The notes under the pieces are model-generated. The model ran no database searches. It had not been told where the DNA came from and worked only from the letters and a program-made list of their open reading frames with translations. 5,092 nucleotides of DNA, taken from NCBI GenBank assembly GCA_958413765.1, contig CATYVH010000062.1:1-5092 (forward strand), written 5' to 3'. A program made the translations under genes and the position numbers. Every line of letters begins with the position of its first letter. Within the stretch, counting starts at the first letter, position 1. Source of the stretch: an uncultured Collinsella sp. (GTDB taxonomy: Bacteria > Actinomycetota > Coriobacteriia > Coriobacteriales > Coriobacteriaceae). Below, piece by piece: positions 1 through 5,092 of this stretch.

Positions 1-55
1 GCTCGAGGACAAGGTCTCCTCGACCAACGTCGCTTACGTCGCTCAGGTGCGCTAA
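1..55 (+). CDS. C-terminal end of an unidentified protein (partial)
   Basis: The reading frame starting at base 2 is open and ends at a TAA at 53-55, giving the tail LEDKVSSTNVAYVAQVR. The stop lies about 30 bases before a strong rho-independent terminator on the same strand, which is the main reason to believe this frame; the other two plus-strand frames are also open over this short stretch. The gene starts outside the window. Seventeen residues are too few to name a family, so no function is proposed. Confidence 0.6.
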   Translation, partial: LEDKVSSTNVAYVAQVR

Positions 56-63
56 ATCGCACT

Positions 64-79
64 TGCAAGCATGCTTGCA
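64..79. repeat. Perfect 16-bp palindrome between stop codon and terminator
   Basis: TGCAAGCATGCTTGCA is identical to its own reverse complement. It begins 8 bases after the upstream stop codon and ends 4 bases before the terminator stem. It has no loop, so it is a better candidate for a dimeric protein site than for an RNA hairpin. It could also be chance or part of an extended 3' structure. Its role is unknown. Confidence 0.6.
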
Positions 80-83
80 TTGC

Positions 84-120
84 AAAGGGCCCGGAAGGCT
101 TCGCCTTCCGGGCCCTTTTT
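84..120 (+). terminator. Strong rho-independent terminator
   Basis: Bases 87-99 pair perfectly with 103-115, giving a 13-bp GC-rich stem closed by the loop TTC at 100-102. A run of five T follows (116-120), and A84-A86 can extend the pairing into the T-run. It follows the unidentified upstream gene and should end its transcription. On the other strand only three T would follow the stem, so it is probably mostly one-directional. Confidence 0.93.
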
Positions 121-153
121 CTGTGCCAGTGCCCACTGCACAGCATGACACGC

Positions 154-176
154 ACTCATTTCTTTACCAAATGAGT
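154..176. repeat. 8-bp inverted repeat, possible hairpin
   Basis: ACTCATTT at 154-161 is the exact reverse complement of AAATGAGT at 169-176, with a 7-base loop between. It is AT-rich with no T-run after it, so it is not a terminator. It could be a protein-binding site or incidental. Confidence 0.4.
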
Positions 177-260
177 CCAAATCGCCCCTCCAAGCCCTAA
201 AAATGAACTTTCTTGCTGCGGAAATGTTCGCCCGATGGCGAAACCACACCTTACCCGACG

Positions 261-280
261 CTGCTAAATCGTTTTAGCAG
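261..280. repeat. 8-bp inverted repeat with 4-base loop
   Basis: CTGCTAAA at 261-268 pairs with TTTAGCAG at 273-280 around the loop TCGT. No T-run follows on either strand, which argues against an intrinsic terminator. It lies 21 bases before the long inverted repeat and may be an operator-type site or part of a structured leader; this is an inference from symmetry alone. Confidence 0.45.
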
Positions 281-301
281 GAGCCAGATCGACCTGGTTT
301 T

Positions 302-425
302 CGGAAGTATGCGGCAAATTCTGAGACCCCCGAGCACGCCCTGTTTTTTCGCAACAAAATGCCTGATAAACTGGCCTTAAAAGCCAGGTCTGCTCATAGG
401 ATTCAGATTTTGCCGCATACTTCCG
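302..425. repeat. Long inverted repeat (23-base arms) upstream of the AbiEi/DUF559-like gene
   Basis: The left arm (302-324) begins CGGAAGTATGCGGCAAA, and the right arm (403-425) is its reverse complement over 22 of 23 positions; the single mismatch is T319 against T408. The arms enclose 78 bases, which contain a small hairpin (371-375 with 383-387). The right arm ends 53 bases before the start codon at 479. A transcript across it could fold into a long stem. Alternatively, each arm could be an operator half; AbiEi-type regulators are known to bind inverted repeats in their own promoters. A small non-autonomous mobile element is another reading, but no target-site duplication is visible next to the arms. 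Confidence 0.8.
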
Positions 426-467
426 GATTGACGCTGGCATCGCACGGTCCAAAAGCACATTTCGACC

Positions 468-473
468 AGGAGG
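468..473 (+). promoter_or_regulatory. Ribosome binding site that fixes the start at 479
   Basis: A perfect AGGAGG lies 5 bases before the ATG at 479-481. The same frame stays open 40 codons further upstream, to an ATG at 359 with no comparable site, and that extension would run through the right arm of the inverted repeat. The Shine-Dalgarno sequence therefore decides in favour of 479. Confidence 0.9.
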
Positions 474-478
474 ATATC

Positions 479-1558
479 ATGGACCTGACGCTATGCGGTC
501 AATCCGCTTTTTACTATCACCGTATCCCGCCGCAGGTATTAGGCCTTTACCCCGCCATTAGCCTTGGCAATATGGATCGCAGATGTTGCGGCCTCGGAAG
601 TCATGCAGTTGTAAAAGACCTGCTTCACACACCGCTTCACAGGCTTGTATTCACTCGGGCACAATCCGGGTCGCGAAGCCTGTTTAAATCGCACCTCCTG
701 ACCCAAGAGCCGCCTCCTGGGTCGTTTAGGCAGACTGAGCATGGGTTTGATGTCACTTCACCGGAGTTCACGCTGCTCAGCCTTGCCACGCAGGTCTCAC
801 GCAGCCAGTTACTCATGGCTTGCTACGAGATGTGCGGCTCCTTTGCAGTGTTTAAGCCCTGCGAGCGAACGCAACAACAACTTGATGAAGCAATTTCGCT
901 TAAGCTCATTCCACCCAACTGCTGCTGGGAGCGTGTTGTCGACACCAAGGGCAATGACACCAATTTGTGGAAGCGCCCGCCGCTCCTCAGCGCGGCGGAT
1001 ATCGCCGCGTTCGCCAAGCAGGCTGCAGGCCTGCGCGGCGTTAAACAACTGCGCTGGGCGGCCGAGCACATGACGGGGCAGACCGCCTCGCCCTTCGAAG
1101 TACAGGCCTCTATGCTTGTCTCGCTCCCCCGCAACGAGGGCGGCATGGGCATCAACATCGCAAACAACGTGCGCATCCCACTCAGCGACGCCGCGCGCTC
1201 ACTGTATGACAAAACCTGCTGCTACGCCGATATCCTCATCGAGAGCAACAACGACAGCATGGGCGTCATCTTGGAATGCCAAGGCCGCTCCGCCCACGAT
1301 GGCGAAGCCGCAAGTCTCTCCGATGCCGAGCGCACCACCGCCCTCACAAGCATGGGCTATGACGTTATCCAGATAACCTATGAGCAAATCAAAGACACGA
1401 AGAGCTTTAACAACATCGCCGAACTCATCCATAAAAAGGCAGGGCTCCCCTACATCCCAAAGACCGATCAGAAACGCACCACCGAAGATGCCCTGCGACG
1501 GGAACTGTTGGTCAATTGGGATGAACTGTTCACCGTCAAGTCGTCGGCTAGCAGCTAG
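479..1558 (+). CDS. AbiEi-like/DUF559-type protein with PD-(D/E)XK nuclease-like C-terminus
   Basis: This 359-residue cytoplasmic protein has no signal peptide or membrane segment. The N-terminal region (about 1-125) starts with a CGQSAFYYHRIPP stretch and contains TSPEFTLLSLA at 93-103, which resembles the 'SPERTLLDLA' segment of AbiEi-type regulator proteins. The C-terminal region (about 200-325) resembles the DUF559/Vsr-like PD-(D/E)XK fold: SPFE with E207, N229, D251 in YADILIE, E266-C-Q268-G, H273, then D282..R285 and GYDVIQIT. DUF559 proteins usually show E-x-D-G where this one has E-C-Q-G; an E-x-Q core is also used by some restriction enzymes such as BglII, so activity is possible but unproven. 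No partner toxin (AbiEii-like) is adjacent. Base composition changes along the gene: 28 of 60 G+C at 841-900 against 42 of 60 at 1021-1080, which suggests a mosaic origin. The family reading comes from recalled motifs, not a search. Confidence 0.75.
   Translation: MDLTLCGQSAFYYHRIPPQVLGLYPAISLGNMDRRCCGLGSHAVVKDLLHTPLHRLVFTRAQSGSRSLFKSHLLTQEPPPGSFRQTEHGFDVTSPEFTLLSLATQVSRSQLLMACYEMCGSFAVFKPCERTQQQLDEAISLKLIPPNCCWERVVDTKGNDTNLWKRPPLLSAADIAAFAKQAAGLRGVKQLRWAAEHMTGQTASPFEVQASMLVSLPRNEGGMGINIANNVRIPLSDAARSLYDKTCCYADILIESNNDSMGVILECQGRSAHDGEAASLSDAERTTALTSMGYDVIQITYEQIKDTKSFNNIAELIHKKAGLPYIPKTDQKRTTEDALRRELLVNWDELFTVKSSASS
1548..1558. other. Convergent gene overlap on an 11-bp palindrome carrying both stop codons
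   Basis: CTAGCAGCTAG reads the same on both strands apart from the central base. Its last three bases are the TAG stop of the plus-strand gene, and the complement of its first three is the TAG stop of the minus-strand gene. The two genes therefore share exactly these 11 bases. No intrinsic terminator was found for either gene at this junction, so transcripts probably run into the opposite gene. Confidence 0.85.
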
Positions 1559-2396
1559 TGATCAGAGGGACTGTGGAAACGTCAGAAGCGGCAACGCGAG
1601 CCGCAAAGCCCGCCTCGGTCAGCTCGATGACCTCGGTAAACGTTGCATCGAAGAACTCCTCGGTCAGCAGACGGTATGGCGGATGATCGGGCTCACCGGG
1701 GTTTTCGCGCACGATCTCGTGCATAACGCCGATGGTCTTGAGCACATACTCCTTATGGATGGGATACTGACCAAAACGCGTCGCCGCAGTATACAGGCGA
1801 TCGGTCGCGCGCGGAATCGAAACAATGCCGAGCGTCTTGCCAAACCAGTCAAAGTCGCCTTGCTTTTTAATGCGGAATTCCTCGCACGGCTTGCCACCGT
1901 GCGCCTCCAGGTACTGATTCACACGCGTATTCCATACGGTATCGGCCACCAGATGCGACCAGACACCCAGTGTCAAATCGAGCAACGACTGCGCCACGTC
2001 CTCGGACGCAAGCGAGAACTCACGAGTGCCGGGACCGACAACCGGCTCAGCATCCCTGTAGCGCTGGGGATAGTGCACGCGATTCAGTCGCTCGCGCTCC
2101 TCGACAATCGAGGTAGCCTCGGCGGGTTCGCCCGCGGGTGCGCCTTTAAGCAGCGGCGCCACATAGGTATCCCAGAACTCGTGCTCGCGCGGCTTAGGGA
2201 TAGGCTCGGGCTTTGCAAAGTGCGTAATGCGATACGGAATGGGATCAGCGATACCGGGAACCATATAGCCCACAAAAATGTCCGGAACCACGCAGCCAAA
2301 CAAGAAGGCATTGCGGTCACGAACGCTATCGGCAAGCACGCCAGCACGCGCCAGCAAGCGCTCCGTTTGAGCGATATGAATGTTCCAACTTGGCAT
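1548..2396 (-). CDS. Zinc-dependent phospholipase C-like protein
   Basis: This 282-residue protein resembles the zinc-dependent phospholipase C/D domain (PF00882-like). It opens with MPSWNIHIAQ (H7) and then has FLFGCVVPDIF (D39), ITHF (H59) and LGVWSHLVADTVWN (H148, D152). Together these match the family's pattern of histidine and aspartate metal ligands, including the characteristic H-x3-D helix. No signal peptide is seen, so it is probably intracellular, unlike secreted bacterial phospholipases; the substrate is unknown and may not be a phospholipid. The start at 2396 is preferred over an in-frame ATG at 2408 because a G-rich stretch (GGGGGTGG) lies just before it and the protein then begins at the conserved W-x-x-H segment; 2408 remains possible. 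The gene follows cbiO by 79 bases on the same strand but seems to have its own promoter. The opposite strand is open over this stretch too, but its translation is arginine-rich and without recognisable motifs. Confidence 0.68.
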   Translation of the reverse strand: MPSWNIHIAQTERLLARAGVLADSVRDRNAFLFGCVVPDIFVGYMVPGIADPIPYRITHFAKPEPIPKPREHEFWDTYVAPLLKGAPAGEPAEATSIVEERERLNRVHYPQRYRDAEPVVGPGTREFSLASEDVAQSLLDLTLGVWSHLVADTVWNTRVNQYLEAHGGKPCEEFRIKKQGDFDWFGKTLGIVSIPRATDRLYTAATRFGQYPIHKEYVLKTIGVMHEIVRENPGEPDHPPYRLLTEEFFDATFTEVIELTEAGFAARVAASDVSTVPLITSC

Positions 2397-2421
2397 AGCC
2401 ACCCCCATAAAAACCTGGATA

Positions 2422-2430
2422 ACTATACCA
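2422..2430 (-). promoter_or_regulatory. Possible extended -10 promoter of the phospholipase-like gene
   Basis: On the minus strand the sequence reads TGGTATAGT, which fits the extended -10 form TGnTATAAT with one change. No good -35 lies 16-18 bases upstream, as is common for extended -10 promoters. Transcription would begin near 2415, leaving about 18 bases of leader before the ATG at 2396. This lies in the 79-base gap after cbiO, in which no convincing terminator was found. Confidence 0.45.
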
Positions 2431-2475
2431 TCACGGCAAAGCCGCGCGGACGGCTACGCACGCTCTACGCAGCAG

Positions 2476-3270
2476 CTAGTCCGTAGCACCGCTTTCGGTT
2501 CCATACGACGGCGAAGGTGCCTCGACCACATGGTGATATCGATCGATATAGATTGCACGGGCACCCAGGCGTCGCACCAAATCCTGGTGATGCGTGCTCA
2601 TCAAGACCGTCTTACCCGCCGCGACGTAGGCCAGCAAGAAGTTGACCACGATGTCGCATGAATCCTCGTCGAGTCCATTGGTAGGCTCGTCGAGGACCAA
2701 GATATCCGGGTTCATCGACACCACCGCAGCCAGCGCAACGCGTTTCTTTTGCCCGCCCGAGAGCTGATAGGGAGAGGCATCGGCAAGGTCGACAACCTGA
2801 AACAGCCCCATGGCATCGCGCACGCGGCGCTCGAGCTCGTCTGCCGGCAGCCCCATCTGCGCGGGACCAAAAGCAACTTCCTCGCCCACCGTAGCGCAGA
2901 ACAGCTGAGCATCGGCATTCTGGAACACAAAACCTACGCGCTGATGAAAACGCTGAGCGGCCGCGGAATCCTTTAGAAACGCCGCATCGATCACGTGCCC
3001 GTCAAACAGGTATGCCCCTGCGTCCGCGAGCTCAAGGCCGTTGATAAGGCGCATGATCGTCGTCTTGCCACAACCGTTAGGACCAAGCAGAGCAACGAGT
3101 TCACCACGATCCACCTGCAGCGAAACGCCGTCGACCACCGTATGACCCGCATAGGAAAACACCACGTCGCGAAACTCGATGAGCGGCGTGGTCTCGGCGC
3201 CGGCAGCACCGCTCGCGCACATCGCGCCATTTGTATCGTTTGCCAAAACGTCGCCCTTCCCTATCCACAT
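2476..3270 (-). CDS. cbiO: ECF-type cobalt/nickel transporter ATPase CbiO
   Basis: This is the ATP-binding subunit of the metal uptake transporter; it powers transport at the cytoplasmic face, docked on CbiQ. Counting from the ATG at 3270 (264 residues), it shows Walker A GPNGCGKTT at 63-71, Q-loop Q117 in FVFQNADAQLF, ABC signature LSGGQKKR at 160-167, Walker B ILVLDEP at 180-186 (D184, E185), D-loop NGLDEDS and H-loop STHH (H217). All catalytic motifs are intact, and QNADAQLF and LSGGQKKR are typical of ECF/CbiO ATPases. The start is uncertain: the ATG at 3270 lies 20 bases after the cbiQ stop but has only a weak ribosome binding site, while a TTG at 3246 has GGGAAGGG about 7 bases before it. 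Either start leaves a low-complexity N-terminal tail of about 20-30 residues before the domain. The frame is open further upstream inside cbiQ, but that part is arginine-rich and not family-like. Confidence 0.95.
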   Translation of the reverse strand: MWIGKGDVLANDTNGAMCASGAAGAETTPLIEFRDVVFSYAGHTVVDGVSLQVDRGELVALLGPNGCGKTTIMRLINGLELADAGAYLFDGHVIDAAFLKDSAAAQRFHQRVGFVFQNADAQLFCATVGEEVAFGPAQMGLPADELERRVRDAMGLFQVVDLADASPYQLSGGQKKRVALAAVVSMNPDILVLDEPTNGLDEDSCDIVVNFLLAYVAAGKTVLMSTHHQDLVRRLGARAIYIDRYHHVVEAPSPSYGTESGATD

Positions 3271-3290
3271 CGACGGCTCGACCGCCCGCG

Positions 3291-4133
3291 CTACAGCACC
3301 GCGCACAACACGGCGAGCAGAACCACAACGGCTGCGTAAACGGCATCGCGCCAGCCAAACCCGGCGCGCGCGGGAGCCGGATACGCACCGGCAAAGCCGC
3401 GGCAAAGCATAGCCTCGTCCATCGCGCGGCTGCATTCCATCGCCTTGATAAAGGTCATGCCCATGATACCCGCGATCGAATCGGTACGCGAAAATCCCTC
3501 AGGCGCACGGCCAACGCTGCGCAGCATGACCGATTCGCACAGATTGTGCGCCGTGCGACCCAGCACCTCGATGTGCTTGAGCGCCATATCAAACGTAAAG
3601 ATGACCTCGTCGGGCAGATGTAGCGTCTTGAGCGCCGCCGACATGCGGCTCCAGGTAAGCGTCCACGAAACGCCCAGCACGAGCGACACGTTAATGAACG
3701 TCTTAAGCGCAATTTTGAGCATGGCGCCCGTAGCGGAAGCGCCCAGCAGCAGGGCAGGCAGCGCCAGAACCACTGCGAGCCCCGTGGCGCCGAGCGCCGG
3801 TACAATGGTCGCACGCAGCCCGCGTGCGGGGCGCACCGCGACCAGCACCAGCGCGATAGCCGCCATCAACATGAGGTACAGCGGGCTCTGCGTCAGACAC
3901 ACGCATAGAACGCAGACGAACATCCCCACCAGGCGCACCGGAGCCGAAACGCAAGAAAGGGCCCGGTCGACCATCGACCCGCCCTCGTGCGCGCCCCCAC
4001 CCAGGCGAACCCGCTCAAGCAGGCTCGCCAGGTGCAGGACGTTCTTTTGCATCACACGATGCCGAGCCCCCACGGGCTCGTAACGCTGCTCGACCGCAAG
4101 CCAGCTAGGCAGCTCGGCTATTGCCATGAGCAC
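3291..4133 (-). CDS. cbiQ: ECF-type cobalt/nickel transporter transmembrane protein CbiQ
   Basis: This 280-residue membrane protein couples ATP hydrolysis by CbiO to the substrate-binding CbiM. Hydrophobic segments lie near residues 66-80, 84-100, 111-131, 140-160 and 262-279. Between the fourth and fifth is the long cytoplasmic coupling region with LHLPDEVIFTFDMALKHIEV (171-190), typical of the CbiQ/EcfT family. The second coupling motif is present as AMLCRGF (241-247). The first is degenerate (VMLRSVG, 202-208) rather than the usual A-x-R-G. Translation most likely starts at the GTG at 4133, which has AAGGA 5 bases upstream; an ATG two codons later (4127) is the alternative, with an 11-base spacing. 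It overlaps the end of cbiM by 29 bases (23 from the ATG), indicating translational coupling, and cbiO follows after 20 bases. Confidence 0.9.
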   Translation of the reverse strand: MLMAIAELPSWLAVEQRYEPVGARHRVMQKNVLHLASLLERVRLGGGAHEGGSMVDRALSCVSAPVRLVGMFVCVLCVCLTQSPLYLMLMAAIALVLVAVRPARGLRATIVPALGATGLAVVLALPALLLGASATGAMLKIALKTFINVSLVLGVSWTLTWSRMSAALKTLHLPDEVIFTFDMALKHIEVLGRTAHNLCESVMLRSVGRAPEGFSRTDSIAGIMGMTFIKAMECSRAMDEAMLCRGFAGAYPAPARAGFGWRDAVYAAVVVLLAVLCAVL

Positions 4134-5092
4134 CGCTTTCCTTAACCGTCAGCGAGATCAGACGGAATGCGATGGTGAGCACCGCCACGCCAATCACGCC
4201 GGACAGGATATACATGGCAGCCTGACCGGCAAAGCCAAGACCCTGCTCCTCGGAATAGGCCTGCAGGTAATCACCCGTAGGCAGAGCGTCGGCAAAGGTC
4301 GGGGTATCAAGGCCGACCGAAGCTTGCAGGCTGTCGTCACCAACCTCCTGAACGGCGGTCGCGGCGCCCTCGGCGTCCCACTCGCCCCATGCGTCACCTG
4401 TGGCAAGCAAGCCGAGCGGCGTAGCCACGACAAGCACGGCAACCAAGATGAGCGTGGGGACCAGCGAGGTCTTCTTGGCAGCAGCGCCCTCGGCAGTAAG
4501 CTGGCCATCGACGGCCTCGGGCCCGACGATAACGCTCGGCGCCGTCTTCTTGATAAAGCCGTAGATCGCGGCAGTCGCCACGCCCTCGACCACGCCGGCA
4601 ACCAGCATATGCGGGATCAACATGGCCGGAATAGCCACGGACAGCGGGAAGGGGCAGTACAGCGGAGCGCCCGAAGCGTTGGTGAAGAGCATCGGCTGAA
4701 TACCAAACTCGATTGCCGCGCACAGGGCTGCCAGGCACAGGCCGACCCAACCGCTCACGACGGCAGAAACCGAGGTGCCCCAGCTCTTGTCGTGCAGGCG
4801 GCTGTTGAGCGCACGGAACACGATAGCAGCGACAAACGGCAGCACAAAGGCCATGTTAAAGCAGTTGGCGCCAAACGACAGAACGCCGCCGTCGCCAAAC
4901 AGCAGCGCCTGCAGTGCCAGCGCAACCGAGACAGCGATAGCCGCGGCCTCGGGGCCTAGCAGCAGCGCAATGAGCGCGCCGCCGACGGCGTGACCTGTGG
5001 TGCCGCCGGGCAGCGGCACATTGAACATCATAAGCAGGAAGGAGAACGCGGCGCAGATGCCCAGGAAAGCCATGTGCTCGCGATCGAGCGTG
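4105..5092 (-). CDS. cbiM: CbiM-type cobalt/nickel substrate-binding membrane protein with fused CbiN/NikN-like domain (partial)
   Basis: This is the substrate-specific membrane subunit (S component) of the ECF metal transporter. Its 5' end lies outside the window: the frame stays open through the edge (TLDREH before the first visible Met at 5073), and family members begin about 35-40 residues earlier with a Met-His motif that binds the metal. Counting from the Met at 5073, family motifs are FNVPLPGGTTGH (17-28; H28 fits the second metal-binding histidine), LQALLFGDGGVLSFGANCFNMA (54-75 region) and IPHMLVAGVVEGVAT (143-157). After a short linker comes a second module: a membrane segment (about 203-224), TPLGLLATGDAWGEWD (218-233), an acidic outside loop and a last membrane segment (about 287-311). 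That layout matches NikN/CbiN-like parts fused to CbiM, so no separate cbiN gene is needed. Cobalt or nickel cannot be chosen from this sequence. Its end overlaps cbiQ. Confidence 0.92.
   Translation of the reverse strand, partial: TLDREHMAFLGICAAFSFLLMMFNVPLPGGTTGHAVGGALIALLLGPEAAAIAVSVALALQALLFGDGGVLSFGANCFNMAFVLPFVAAIVFRALNSRLHDKSWGTSVSAVVSGWVGLCLAALCAAIEFGIQPMLFTNASGAPLYCPFPLSVAIPAMLIPHMLVAGVVEGVATAAIYGFIKKTAPSVIVGPEAVDGQLTAEGAAAKKTSLVPTLILVAVLVVATPLGLLATGDAWGEWDAEGAATAVQEVGDDSLQASVGLDTPTFADALPTGDYLQAYSEEQGLGFAGQAAMYILSGVIGVAVLTIAFRLISLTVKESGAHGNSRAA
4139..4143 (-). promoter_or_regulatory. Ribosome binding site of cbiQ inside the cbiM coding end
   Basis: On the minus strand AAGGA lies 5 bases before the GTG at 4133 and 11 bases before the ATG at 4127. 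Spacing favours the GTG. The site lies within the last codons of cbiM, so ribosomes finishing cbiM are well placed to start cbiQ. Confidence 0.6.

Larger units (their letters stand above)
121..467. other. Gene-free region with several inverted repeats
   Basis: No convincing gene was seen on either strand between the terminator and the ribosome binding site at 468. Short reading frames exist but lack good ribosome binding sites and resemble no known protein. The region is less GC-rich than the metal transporter genes. It contains hairpins at 154-176 and 261-280 and the long inverted repeat at 302-425. No -35/-10 pair with acceptable sequence and spacing could be found for the downstream gene, so its promoter remains unplaced. 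Confidence 0.7.

Noticed and set aside
309..380. Short plus-strand reading frame of 23 codons starting inside the left repeat arm
   Set aside because: The only purine-rich stretch (GGAAG) is 1 base from the ATG, too close to serve as a ribosome binding site, and the peptide shows no recognisable feature. The mirrored frame on the other strand is a consequence of the inverted repeat.
302..425. Insertion sequence or MITE interpretation of the inverted repeat
   Set aside because: No target-site duplication is visible next to the arms and no transposase is encoded nearby; kept only as an alternative reading.
264..458. Minus-strand reading frame of 64 codons through the inverted repeat
   Set aside because: It spans the non-coding repeat, lacks a convincing ribosome binding site and matches no family I recognise.
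359..478. In-frame 40-codon extension of the AbiEi/DUF559-like gene from an ATG at 359
   Set aside because: The ATG at 479 has a perfect AGGAGG at 5-base spacing, whereas 359 has none, and the extension would translate the right arm of the inverted repeat.
2440..2455. Possible hairpin after cbiO (AGCCG pairing with CGGCT on the minus strand)
   Set aside because: Only 5 base pairs and no T-run follows, so it is not called a terminator.
1380..2486. Plus-strand reading frame of 368 codons opposite the phospholipase-like gene
   Set aside because: It has no ribosome binding site or family motifs and is arginine-rich, as expected for the complement of a GC-rich gene, while the minus strand carries clear metal-ligand motifs.
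4126..4959. Plus-strand reading frame of 277 codons opposite cbiM
   Set aside because: The composition is low in hydrophobic residues and lacks motifs; the minus strand encodes an unmistakable CbiM.
1..5092. CRISPR array, tRNA or rRNA genes
   Set aside because: No regularly spaced direct repeats and no tRNA-like or rRNA-like sequence were seen by eye.

Overview
The window looks like chromosomal DNA of a moderately high-GC actinobacterium. The style of the proteins (an AbiEi-like/DUF559-type single-gene protein, a fused CbiM/N metal transporter) fits gut Coriobacteriia such as Collinsella. That assignment is inferred from protein character and base composition, because there is no rRNA or other marker gene here.

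Left part (1-478): the last 17 codons of an unidentified plus-strand gene are followed by a perfect 16-bp palindrome and a strong intrinsic terminator. A roughly 360-base gene-free stretch follows. It holds two short hairpins and then a pair of inverted 23-base arms (302-324 and 403-425, one mismatch) that end 53 bases before the next gene.

Middle (479-2396): two convergent genes. The plus-strand gene encodes a 359-residue protein with an AbiEi/DUF559-like layout: an N-terminal region related to AbiEi-type regulators and a C-terminal PD-(D/E)XK nuclease-like fold with an E-x-Q active-site variant. The minus-strand gene encodes a 282-residue protein resembling zinc-dependent phospholipase C. 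The two genes overlap by exactly 11 bases, and both stop codons lie at the ends of one 11-bp palindrome.

Right part (2476-5092, minus strand): an energy-coupling factor (ECF/CbiMQO-type) transporter operon for cobalt or nickel, transcribed cbiM(N) -> cbiQ -> cbiO. The first gene runs off the right edge of the window, so its metal-binding N-terminus is missing. CbiM with a fused N-like domain would be the substrate-specific part, CbiQ the transmembrane coupling protein and CbiO the ATPase. Start/stop overlap and short spacing indicate translational coupling.

The most unusual item is the long inverted repeat in front of the AbiEi/DUF559-like gene. It suggests an autoregulated or mobile single-gene unit, but its function cannot be settled from this window.
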